Source of the DNA: Deltaproteobacteria bacterium
GTDB lineage: Bacteria > Myxococcota_A > UBA9160 > UBA4427
DNA: 57,900 nt
Assembly: GCA_029261855.1 (NCBI GenBank)
Contig: JAJDAN010000091.1
Location: 1 to 57,900, forward strand
Reading direction: 5' to 3'
Positions within the stretch are counted from its first letter, which is position 1. The number at the start of each line of letters is the position of its first letter. The notes beneath the pieces are model-generated. The model ran no database searches, had not been told where the DNA came from, and saw only the letters and a program-made list of their open reading frames with translations. Positions 7,341-15,509 of this stretch are shown here, in pieces. The position numbers and the translations under genes were made by a program.

Positions 7341-7849
7341 CCGAAGGCCAGCCATTCGACGGTACTCGGGGAGAGGATCGACTGGTCGAACTGCGCGGAG
7401 AGGACGACCGTACTCGCCGTCTCGATGGTCTCGGACCCGTCCGGCGTGATCGTGATCGTATTCGCCGAGGAGTTCGTCTTCTTGATCCAGACCTCCCAGC
7501 CCGCCGCGCTCGCGATCGGTGGGAGGGTTACGATTACGCTACCTGCCGCGTCGGAGACGAAGTAGACCCCGCTCCGGTCTACTGTGAAGTCCGCGGTCTT
7601 CTGGGTTCGGGCCTTCCCGACTCCGCCGGAGAGGCTCCACATTACGATCCAGTCCCCGTCGGCCGCGTCCCGCATCTTCATAAGGCCCGCGGCCGTATCG
7701 GCCCAAAGCATGTACGGGACGGTAGCCGTCGGTTCGGTCGCGCCCGAATGCGCCGACCTGATCGCGCCGATCGCATCGGAGAGCGCGAAGAAGGACCTCG
7801 TCCCGTTCGAGCCGGGAGGGACTACCGGGTCTCCTGTGTCTTGGCTCAT
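7337..7849 (-). CDS. Tail fibre / receptor-binding-type protein
   Basis: A 170-aa protein of beta-rich composition. The segment PYMLWADTAAGLMKMRD and the C-terminal pattern VTLPPIASAAGWEVWIKK followed by NTITITPDGSETI are typical of the trimeric beta-prism ends of phage tail fibres. It follows a chaperone-like gene and precedes the membrane cluster, so it is the last virion-fibre gene. Its small size suggests it sits on a longer fibre encoded upstream. Confidence 0.72.
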   Translation of the reverse strand: MSQDTGDPVVPPGSNGTRSFFALSDAIGAIRSAHSGATEPTATVPYMLWADTAAGLMKMRDAADGDWIVMWSLSGGVGKARTQKTADFTVDRSGVYFVSDAAGSVIVTLPPIASAAGWEVWIKKTNSSANTITITPDGSETIETASTVVLSAQFDQSILSPSTVEWLAFG

Positions 7850-8262
7850 CGGGGTTTAATCTGAATCGTGGCGGGGTTCGGAGGACCAGATCCACCGGGC
7901 GGGCCGCCCGGCTTCTTCGGCTTCTTCGACTTCTCGTTCTGGGCCTTCTGGTCGAGCGTATCCTTCTCGGTCGTGAAGCCCAAGGTAATAGCCTGGAGCG
8001 CGTCGAAGTCGGCGGCCGCGTCGATCAGGTCGTCGATATCCTGAGCGATATCGCGTAGGGCCGAACGGGCCGCCTTTACGTCGGCGGGGACCTGTTTCGA
8101 CGGCTGCTCGGCCTCTCGGATAACGTACCAGTCGGTCCGCGAGAGGGCATCCCCGATCGTTTCCTTCAGCTCCTCGCGGACCCGCTCCTTCTCGGTGTCG
8201 AGGTCGGGTTCGTGCTGCTCGACCGAGACAAGTCCGGCCGGTCCGTAGTTTTCGTTTCTCAT
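7846..8262 (-). CDS. Putative tail-fibre assembly chaperone
   Basis: A 138-aa protein. The core LSRTDWYVIREAE...VPADV...R..LRDI (about residues 40-72) matches the short helical domain shared by tail fibre assembly proteins of the XkdW/DUF4376 kind. The C terminus is a Lys/Pro/Gly-rich tail. It lies between two fibre-type genes with ATGA overlaps, the usual place for a fibre chaperone. It could also be a structural adaptor. Confidence 0.65.
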   Translation of the reverse strand: MRNENYGPAGLVSVEQHEPDLDTEKERVREELKETIGDALSRTDWYVIREAEQPSKQVPADVKAARSALRDIAQDIDDLIDAAADFDALQAITLGFTTEKDTLDQKAQNEKSKKPKKPGGPPGGSGPPNPATIQIKPR

Positions 8263-8945
8263 ACCTTTAGGAAGATGATCGGGGAGACGAGCGTTACCTC
8301 GGAGATCCCTACGTTAGCGACCGCTGGGAACGCCCCGAAGACATGGAACTCGTAGTACCCGAGGATCTTATTCGACGGTCCAGTAATCCCGTCCCATCCG
8401 AGCATCGCGACGACCGCGAGGTCCGACATAGCCTTATAGATCGGGAGGGAGGAGTCGACCTGGATCGCGGTCCAGTACCAGGCGGGAGGAAGGTCTAGAG
8501 GTGCTCCCGGGGTGTACGTCTTAAGGCCCGTGGTCGCCGTGCTGATTACGCCCGACTCGACGAGGAGATCCTTCGGCTCGCCCTCGTCGTTCGAGTAGAG
8601 CGCGATCCGGCAATTCGTACCGGCCGACGCGGTATTAATGTAGGTCGCGATCGAGAGGAGGGAGATCCGGTGCGGGACGCAGACCGGGTAGTAGAGCGCG
8701 AGCCCCGCGGAGACCGTCGAGGTCGTCCCGAGGATCATATTATTCGGATAGTAGTAACGCCCGGGAGAGAGCCCGGGGCTTCCGCCCGATCCGGGGCCAA
8801 TGTATTTCCCGTGAGGGGTACTACCGTCTCCGAGCCAGAGCGTATCGGTATCGGTGTCGTGAGCTAGCTCGCTGGCCTCCGGCGTGAAGGCGTCGAGCTT
8901 CGCGGTAGTTCCACGTAGAACCCTGATCTCGTCTCGTCTGGGCAT
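8259..8945 (-). CDS. Tail fibre with Mtd-like N-terminal domain
   Basis: A 228-aa protein. Residues 5-48 (IRVLRGTTAKLDAF...LAHDTDTDTLWLGDGST) are the small beta domain found at the N termini of many phage fibres and hyaluronate-lyase-like proteins. The rest is beta-rich and Gly/Ser/Thr-rich without obvious enzymatic motifs. Its start overlaps the stop of the giant tail-tip gene (TAATG). It probably attaches to the tail-tip protein and contacts the host. Confidence 0.75.
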   Translation of the reverse strand: MPRRDEIRVLRGTTAKLDAFTPEASELAHDTDTDTLWLGDGSTPHGKYIGPGSGGSPGLSPGRYYYPNNMILGTTSTVSAGLALYYPVCVPHRISLLSIATYINTASAGTNCRIALYSNDEGEPKDLLVESGVISTATTGLKTYTPGAPLDLPPAWYWTAIQVDSSLPIYKAMSDLAVVAMLGWDGITGPSNKILGYYEFHVFGAFPAVANVGISEVTLVSPIIFLKV

Positions 8946-11900
8946 TAGAGGGTCCCCCCGTCGAGGCCTCGCGGAGAGAGTTCGACCATGCGAACTCCGC
9001 CGCGGAAGATCTCGCAGTCCCAGTCGTTCGACGGCCTCTCGATATGGTAGCGGAACTTGAACGTCTTTCCGTAGTACCGTCCGTTCCGGAACCGCTGATA
9101 GGAGCCAGATCCGCCTCCGTCTCCATCATCGTAGAGGAGTCTCGGGGAAACCTTGACTTCCCCGAAGTCTGGATCGTTCGGGTCCGTCGGTCCTTCGACG
9201 GTCCAGGACGCGAAGGCCGGATCGTCGACCGCGAGGTCGAACTCGTCGACCGTCCTCGGGTGGACCTGGATCCCCTCAAGGCTGAACGAGATATGAACCT
9301 CCCGGGCCCTATCGAGCGTGATCGAGGAGTGATCGTAGAAGCACGTATCCTGGAGGGTCCCGGAGAAGTGAACCGACTCCGGCTGGAAGTCCGTCGCCGC
9401 CCGGACAAGGCATCGCGTTAGGACCGGAGTCGTCTCGCTTGGCTCATACTTCGCTGCCCATCCGACGTCCTCGGTCGAGTAGGTCTTTAGCTGCTCGCCC
9501 TCGGTAGCGATATTCGGATCGAGCCGGACCGCGAGAGCCTCTCCCTTTACGCCGTTCGGTAGGACGATCCGAAGGAAGAGCTTCGGAGCAGAGAGCGCCC
9601 GCGAACTAGCTACGAGCTGCGAGAAGTCGAGGGTCGGGCCCCAGGCCGACTGGAAAGCCGGAACGAGAAAAACGTCCTCGCCGACGAAGATCCCGCCCCG
9701 TCGAAGCTCGACGAACGTATTCTTCTTCCAGGCGTCGTCGACCTCCCAGAGGTAAGTAACGCGATCGCCCGCTCGCCCCAGGGTTAGCGAGGTCGGAGCA
9801 GCCGGAACCGGATAGGCGACCCGTCCGGTAAAGTCCAGCCGACGGCAGACTTTCAAGGCCCGCCGAGCGCCGTTCCTAGCGACGTCCTGGATAATTACGC
9901 AGTAGTTCCCGCCCCGGTGGAAGAAGGCGTCCGGGATTCGGAAACGACTGCCGACCCCGTCGACTCGGCCGACCATCTCCCGCTCCTTCGAGTCGCAGTC
10001 TTCGATCCAGATATTCGTATGGGAGATCAGCCGGGAGGTAAGCGGGTCGGGCCTCCAGGAGACGAAGAGCCGCTTCCGAAGCCCCCCGTCGTCCGGGTCC
10101 CGGCTGGCCTCTTCTAGGATCCTCGCAGAGAGCGGCAGGTTCGGCAGGCGACCCGGACCAGGCGAGACTCCGCCGGGAGGCCCGACCGAGGAGGCCTGGA
10201 TTACGTCGATCGTATTCGGGTCCGGGTAGTCGGTATCGTCGTAGGTTACGGCCGTTACTTTGTTCTTGAAGAACTGACCGGGCGCGACCGACATAACCTG
10301 GAAGAGCGCCTTCGAGAGAGCCGACTCCCCGAGGACCCAGGGGGAGCCCTGGAGAGGGACGAACCCGAGAAGGGTTTCGAGGCGGAGGTAGGTCCCCGAG
10401 GGCAGCGTAACGTCGACCGAAGGCGCGTATCCGGAGTCGACGGTAACGATCGCGATCGCGTCCGAGTCGTCGTCGCGAACCGCGACCGAGTAGGTCTTGC
10501 CGGGCTCGATCGTTACCGGGACGTCTATACGGATCGTCTGAGCGCGAGCCCAGCCCCCGAGGATCGTATCGGTCCCGTCCTGGAGGATCGCCCCGAAGAC
10601 CTTGATCGTCTGCGCGGCATAGGGGGCGGTCGCGGCCGTGAAGATCCGAACCTCTCGATCGACGCCGACCGCGGAGAGCGGGGTCGGCAGGCCGATCTCG
10701 ACGAAGTACCATCCCGCGGGCGTCGGGATATCGAGGGTCGTACCGTCAGTGACGGACGTAAGGATCGAGGGATCCGTCGAGGAGTTGAAGACCGGGACGC
10801 CCGCCGTCCAGTCGAAGTCGGCTCGGTAGGCGGTCGCGGCCTTCTCCTTGATCTCCAGTGCGAAGTCGTGCCCGGTCCCCTCAGCGATCCAGATCCCGAA
10901 GGCCTGGGTCTGACCCTCAGCTCCCCAGTTTAGGCAGTCGATAAAGTAGGTCCCGGAGCCGACCGCCGCGACCTTCGAGGAGAGGAGGTAGACCGTCCCG
11001 TCTCCGAAGGGAGGCGGATCTACCGTCGCCGCTGCCGGGTCCGCCCTCGGCCCTACGGTCCAGGTCGTGTAGTCCTCGGGGTCTTGCCCCTCGATAAGGA
11101 TTGCATTCTCGGGAGGGGAGTCCGTTTCGCACCGGCCGCCGTAGCGGTTCCACGGCACCGGGAAGGCGAGCGCGAAGACGTTCCCGGGCATCAGGAAGAA
11201 GGAGTCGATCGCCCCCTCGAAGTCGACGAAGAGCTTGTCGCCCTGGTTGAAGTTCACCAGGAGATCCAGCTCTACCCGCGCCTGCGCGGCCGAGGTGACT
11301 CCCCGCATATCGAAGGTCCGCAGCTTCCGGACCGCCGTCGAGCTGGAGTTCCCGCCCCCTTTCAGGGAGGAGTGAGACCGCGGGATCGAGTTCCGTTCGA
11401 AGTCGAGGTCCTCGTCGTTGATCTCTGCGATCGCGATCGAGAAGGACTCGCCCAGTCGGGAGGCGGAGATCCGGAAGGTGCTTAGAGCAATGTTCGACGG
11501 ACCGAAGACCGCGACCGGCTGCCGGACGTCCTCGATCTTGAGAGAGAGCACGTTACCGATCCGGCCTGGAGAGGTGCGGCCGACCGCGGTAATCGTATTG
11601 ACGGCATCCCAGAAGGAGAGGCCGCGGTCCGCGAAGGTGATATTCGACGCGATCCGGGGGCGCAGGCCTTCGAGGTTCGCCGCCGCCGCGTCGACGTCGG
11701 GATTCGTAGAAGGGACGCCAGTCCCGATCGGCCAGTCGAGCCAGAGTTCGTACTCGGTAGCCGTGACCGTGACGATCGCGCCGATCGTGAAGTCGCCCGT
11801 CGGATACTCTGAGTCCGCGACAGCCGTAACCCGGACGGCCTTCCCGATAACGTAATGGGTCGGCCTCGGCTTCGGGAATCGGAGCTTGTAGACGGCCCCC

Positions 11901-14320
11901 GAGAAGCCAGCCTCCGAGGCCGAGTAAGCGACCTGGGAGGCGACGAGGCGCGTCTTCTGATCCCAGACCGGGGTATCGGTCCAGGTCGCGTGCGCGAGGA
12001 TGGAGGGCCAGTCGAAGTCGCGGAAGCCGACGGCCTGCCCGCCCCCGTACTTCTTGTCGAGCGCGAGTCCGGCGAACTGCCAAGCGGGCGCGACCGAGAA
12101 CCCGGGTACGAAGGTCGGCTTCTCTTCGTCGACCCCGTCCCAGATAGGTAGATCGCTCCGCCCCTTGAGCAGGAAGGTTACGTCCGGGCGCGAGGAGTTT
12201 AGCTGGTCGGTCGCCCGAATCTCCACGTAGGCGAGCGCCCAGCCGGTGTAGGAGACGCCCTTCTCGACGATCCCGATAACGTGGTCGAACTCGGTATCGT
12301 CTCGGGTGCCGAGGGCCGAAGAGACCTTCGTAACCCTCTGGACCTCGATCCGGAGGCGGATCTTTCGCGTCGGTACCGTGAACGGTTCGAGGGTCGCGCC
12401 GAGGACGACCGCCGGGGCGTAGCCGTCGGGCTTTAGCTCGATCCCTGCGGAGGACCCGACGTAGAACGGGATATAGTTGTGGAAGGACGCGGGGAAGATC
12501 GTGGCGACGTTGCAATGGGAGCCGAAGACGAGATCGGGCTCGTCGACCGGTCCCTCGACGAACTGCCCGCCGTTGTAGAGTCCCAGGATCTCCGAGTCGT
12601 CGAGAGCACGCCGGTAGAGCCGGACGTCGTCGATCGTCAAGTCCCCGAAGTTCTTATCGAGGTCGAAGGTGCCCTCGAAGCCGCTTACCGTGCGCCAGAA
12701 AGCGAAGGACGAGGAGGTCGGGACGGTCGGCTGGGGAGAGCCTAGAGGGTTGAACGTATCCTTAAGCTGCCCGTCTACGAAGAGGCTTAGGATCCCGAGC
12801 CCCGGCGAGAAGCCGTCTTTCGACCAGGTCACGCTAACCGAATGGAATTGCCCGTCCGCGACGTTCGTTCCATCGTTCAGAGTCGCGGGAGCCCCTCCGC
12901 TTCCGAATTGGAGCCGCGTAGTCGCCGTGGACCCGAAGCCCGGGAAGTCGATTACCCAGCCCTTCATCACGGTAATTGCCCCCGCGTCGGCCCCGGTCGT
13001 ATCGGCGTAGCAGAAGAGGGGGTTCGTATCGTGGGAGACGTCGATCCGGAAGATCGCGTGAAACGTGAAGGACTCGAAGATCGTCCCGGGGACGAAGTCG
13101 ACGTCGAGCGGGAGCTGCTGGCGGCCGTACTCCGCGGTACTGCTCCCGAACTTGACCGCGTTGGAGACGACCGGGGCTACGAAGAGGTCCGGGTCGATGA
13201 TCGGGAACTCTAGATGCTTCGTGAAGGCGTTCGTCTGGGCCGCCGTGATCGAGAGCGTCGTCCCCGTTCCGTTCGGATCGGTCGTCCAGTCGACCTCGAT
13301 ATAGCTCCCGACCGGGGATCCGAGGCTATCCAGCTCGATATATCGAACCTGGACGTCGACCGTCCGCGAGAGGACGGAGCCGCCCGAGGTAGTGTAGAGC
13401 CCGTTCGGGAAGCGTACTCCGAGGCGAACCTTCTCGAACTTCGCGCCCTGGGGGAAGTCGAAGACGGCCGCTAGCGAGTAGTCCGTAACGATCGGGTCCG
13501 GCGAGCTTACGAGCGTGTTCGAGAACGGCAGGCCGACGAAGTAGAAGGTCTCGACCTCATCGAAGCCCGGGCCGATCGACTGCCCCTTCGTCCCCATCCG
13601 GAGGTGAACCGTAACGTCCGAGAAGTTGCGGGCGTCGTTCCCGTTGATCTTCATCCCCGCCGGGAGCGTGTCTCCGGTGAGGCCGTCGACCTCCGCCGTA
13701 TAGCCCCCGATCTCGAAGAGCGGACCAGCCCCGAGGAGGACGATCAGCTTTAGGAAGGACTCGGGAGGGTTGCCGTCGACGATCTTTACCGTCTCCGAGA
13801 TTACGAGCCCGCCGAAGCGGAGCGGGCCTCCGTAGTGGAGCGGTACCGGCAGTCCCGCCGCGTTGTAGTTCGTCCGGATCCCGGCGAACCCGTAGACCGA
13901 GGTCGAGTTATTCGGGTCGCGCTCGTCGTTTCCGCTCGGCGCGAGGATCTTCCCGATCAGGTAGCCGATACCGGCATTGATCGCGATCGTAAGGATCAGG
14001 TCGACGACGACGTAGCCGGTAATCGTGTACGCGGGGACGTTGATTACGACGATCGAGTCGCCGGGTTCGAGCAGTCGCTCGGGGTCGACCCGGCCCTTCT
14101 CGGGCTGGTGGTTCACTATGACCGTAACCCGCTCGGGGTCGGTCCCTCGGGGGAGGATATCGAAGACCCGGAGATCGTCTCGGTAGTCGGTAAGGACCGC
14201 CGCGTCGTGCTCCATCGGCGACCAGAACTTCGGGAAGTAGAGCATAGAGACGGGGAGCGCCTGCCCCCCGGTCTCGCCCAGGTCCCGAGCGCGATCGAGC
14301 GTAAGTCCGAGGTCCTTCAT
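8945..14320 (-). CDS. Tail-tip host-specificity protein (gpJ/GTA gp15-like) with LamG-type domain
   Basis: A 1791-aa protein, the largest here. The start is ATG 14320, which overlaps the peptidase stop by ATGA; the open frame above it is shadow. The N-terminal 100 residues give a small beta domain, then a hydrophobic segment (about 115-140, VVVDLILTIAINAGIGYLIG) and a gpJ-like pattern (LPVPLHYGGPLRFGG). A concanavalin/LamG-like jellyroll lies about residues 390-590. Fibronectin-like modules follow toward the C terminus. Order after Dit-like, gpL-like and gpK-like genes matches lambda M-L-K-J and GTA gp12-gp15. It forms the central tip fibre that contacts the receptor. Confidence 0.88.
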   Translation of the reverse strand: MKDLGLTLDRARDLGETGGQALPVSMLYFPKFWSPMEHDAAVLTDYRDDLRVFDILPRGTDPERVTVIVNHQPEKGRVDPERLLEPGDSIVVINVPAYTITGYVVVDLILTIAINAGIGYLIGKILAPSGNDERDPNNSTSVYGFAGIRTNYNAAGLPVPLHYGGPLRFGGLVISETVKIVDGNPPESFLKLIVLLGAGPLFEIGGYTAEVDGLTGDTLPAGMKINGNDARNFSDVTVHLRMGTKGQSIGPGFDEVETFYFVGLPFSNTLVSSPDPIVTDYSLAAVFDFPQGAKFEKVRLGVRFPNGLYTTSGGSVLSRTVDVQVRYIELDSLGSPVGSYIEVDWTTDPNGTGTTLSITAAQTNAFTKHLEFPIIDPDLFVAPVVSNAVKFGSSTAEYGRQQLPLDVDFVPGTIFESFTFHAIFRIDVSHDTNPLFCYADTTGADAGAITVMKGWVIDFPGFGSTATTRLQFGSGGAPATLNDGTNVADGQFHSVSVTWSKDGFSPGLGILSLFVDGQLKDTFNPLGSPQPTVPTSSSFAFWRTVSGFEGTFDLDKNFGDLTIDDVRLYRRALDDSEILGLYNGGQFVEGPVDEPDLVFGSHCNVATIFPASFHNYIPFYVGSSAGIELKPDGYAPAVVLGATLEPFTVPTRKIRLRIEVQRVTKVSSALGTRDDTEFDHVIGIVEKGVSYTGWALAYVEIRATDQLNSSRPDVTFLLKGRSDLPIWDGVDEEKPTFVPGFSVAPAWQFAGLALDKKYGGGQAVGFRDFDWPSILAHATWTDTPVWDQKTRLVASQVAYSASEAGFSGAVYKLRFPKPRPTHYVIGKAVRVTAVADSEYPTGDFTIGAIVTVTATEYELWLDWPIGTGVPSTNPDVDAAAANLEGLRPRIASNITFADRGLSFWDAVNTITAVGRTSPGRIGNVLSLKIEDVRQPVAVFGPSNIALSTFRISASRLGESFSIAIAEINDEDLDFERNSIPRSHSSLKGGGNSSSTAVRKLRTFDMRGVTSAAQARVELDLLVNFNQGDKLFVDFEGAIDSFFLMPGNVFALAFPVPWNRYGGRCETDSPPENAILIEGQDPEDYTTWTVGPRADPAAATVDPPPFGDGTVYLLSSKVAAVGSGTYFIDCLNWGAEGQTQAFGIWIAEGTGHDFALEIKEKAATAYRADFDWTAGVPVFNSSTDPSILTSVTDGTTLDIPTPAGWYFVEIGLPTPLSAVGVDREVRIFTAATAPYAAQTIKVFGAILQDGTDTILGGWARAQTIRIDVPVTIEPGKTYSVAVRDDDSDAIAIVTVDSGYAPSVDVTLPSGTYLRLETLLGFVPLQGSPWVLGESALSKALFQVMSVAPGQFFKNKVTAVTYDDTDYPDPNTIDVIQASSVGPPGGVSPGPGRLPNLPLSARILEEASRDPDDGGLRKRLFVSWRPDPLTSRLISHTNIWIEDCDSKEREMVGRVDGVGSRFRIPDAFFHRGGNYCVIIQDVARNGARRALKVCRRLDFTGRVAYPVPAAPTSLTLGRAGDRVTYLWEVDDAWKKNTFVELRRGGIFVGEDVFLVPAFQSAWGPTLDFSQLVASSRALSAPKLFLRIVLPNGVKGEALAVRLDPNIATEGEQLKTYSTEDVGWAAKYEPSETTPVLTRCLVRAATDFQPESVHFSGTLQDTCFYDHSSITLDRAREVHISFSLEGIQVHPRTVDEFDLAVDDPAFASWTVEGPTDPNDPDFGEVKVSPRLLYDDGDGGGSGSYQRFRNGRYYGKTFKFRYHIERPSNDWDCEIFRGGVRMVELSPRGLDGGTL

Positions 14321-14808
14321 CGTCGAAACCGTAGCACGGAGCGAACGTCCCGAAAGAGACCGACGCGCAAAACCTGGACGCCCCGCGTCCCTCTGGAGAT
14401 CGTCGCCGCCATCGGGGTAACCCCCTCGATTACAACGGTCGAGAGGTGCGGGCCGTCGGTTACGACGATATCGCCCAGCTTGGTAGCGAGCTTCGGATCG
14501 GTACCGAGGTCCTCCCAGAGCGTCGAAGCGTCCCGTAGGTAGGCCTCCCACTCGGCTATCCGGACCTCTGGCGAGTCGGCGTAGCAGGACTGGAAGGTGA
14601 TCGCGTGAGCGGGGACCGGTATACCGGCCCTCCGGAGGACTACGAACGCGAGCGCCTTACAGTCGAGACCCTCTTCGAGCGTGTGCCCGTTCTCCTTCCA
14701 GAGGATCCCCTCGCCCTCGGGCCCCTGCATCAGGTCCGTAAAGTAGACCTCACCGGGCCGAATCAAGTTCGGAGCGATAAGCTCGGGGGCGAAGGGGTCG
14801 GGGCTCAT
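14317..14808 (-). CDS. NlpC/P60-type tail-tip peptidase (gpK/GTA gp14-like)
   Basis: A 163-aa protein. The catalytic Cys50 lies in EEGLDCKALAFVVL and the likely His121 in TDGPHLSTVV, with the spacing of NlpC/P60 cysteine peptidases. The canonical Ser after Cys is replaced by Lys. In lambda and GTAs the equivalent gene follows the gpL-like protein and acts on peptidoglycan during tail assembly or DNA entry. It is the only peptidoglycan-hydrolase-type domain I recognise in the genome. Confidence 0.82.
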   Translation of the reverse strand: MSPDPFAPELIAPNLIRPGEVYFTDLMQGPEGEGILWKENGHTLEEGLDCKALAFVVLRRAGIPVPAHAITFQSCYADSPEVRIAEWEAYLRDASTLWEDLGTDPKLATKLGDIVVTDGPHLSTVVIEGVTPMAATISRGTRGVQVLRVGLFRDVRSVLRFRR

Positions 14809-15509
14809 CCAACGGTAATGGGGCCGATAGGAAGGGCGAAGGCCCCTCCGAAGTTCCTCGGGTGAATAACGGGCAGACCGACGGAGGCCTCCTCGTCCCC
14901 TCGAAGCTCGCAGGCCTCGAAGGTTAGATCGCAGTCCCCGAGCGTAGCATTACCGGGATCCCCTACGAACCCGCAGTCGTCGTCCCTGTAGTTGTGCCCG
15001 CAAGTCCGCAGGACGAGGCGCTGGGGGACGTCGAAGTTCATAAAGTCGAACGAAGAGAGATTGAAGGTCGCCGTCTCGTAGTCCGCGGAGGAGTCGACGA
15101 CGGTCGCTCGGACCGTGTACTTCGCCGAAGGGTTATCGAGGAATGCCAGGTGGACGAGATGCAGGTAGACGACCGCGTCCCGGAGGAAGTTGTTATCCCG
15201 TAGGAGTCTCATCGTCACCCCGAGCACGTTCGTAACCTCGACCGGGATCGAGTTCACGTTCCCTTCCGCGTCCTGGAGGATCTCCCCGAAGCGGATCTTC
15301 CAAGGGCTCCAGGCGTGCGCGATTCCCGTATTCGGGTCGACGCCGAAGACGATAGGCTCCTCGTTCGGCGTGATCCGGAGGATCGTATCCGAACCGTCCG
15401 GCGCGACGAGCGGGGTATCGTCCGGGCCCCTGATCTCGACAAGCCAGAGGAACGGCTCCGGGTGGAGTAGGAGGTTCTTCTTCGCTAGGAACTCGGGGGG
15501 GATATTCAA
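14805..15509 (-). CDS. Tail-tip hub protein with Cys cluster (gpL/DUF2163-like)
   Basis: A 234-aa protein. The C-terminal region holds Cys170, Cys179, Cys193 and Cys200 and a later NFGGAFALP motif, the pattern of lambda gpL, which carries a [4Fe-4S] cluster. The N-terminal 160 residues are the beta-rich hub domain. It starts at TTG 15509, overlapping the upstream TGA (TTGA). It links the distal tail ring to the central fibre. Confidence 0.82.
   Translation of the reverse strand: MNIPPEFLAKKNLLLHPEPFLWLVEIRGPDDTPLVAPDGSDTILRITPNEEPIVFGVDPNTGIAHAWSPWKIRFGEILQDAEGNVNSIPVEVTNVLGVTMRLLRDNNFLRDAVVYLHLVHLAFLDNPSAKYTVRATVVDSSADYETATFNLSSFDFMNFDVPQRLVLRTCGHNYRDDDCGFVGDPGNATLGDCDLTFEACELRGDEEASVGLPVIHPRNFGGAFALPIGPITVG

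Noticed and set aside
14321-14551. N-terminal extension of the giant tail-tip protein
   Set aside because: It overlaps the NlpC/P60 gene and is Arg-rich shadow sequence. ATG 14320 sits in an ATGA overlap.
14317-14808. Endolysin assignment for the NlpC/P60 protein
   Set aside because: Its position between gpL-like and gpJ-like genes marks it as the tail-tip peptidase.
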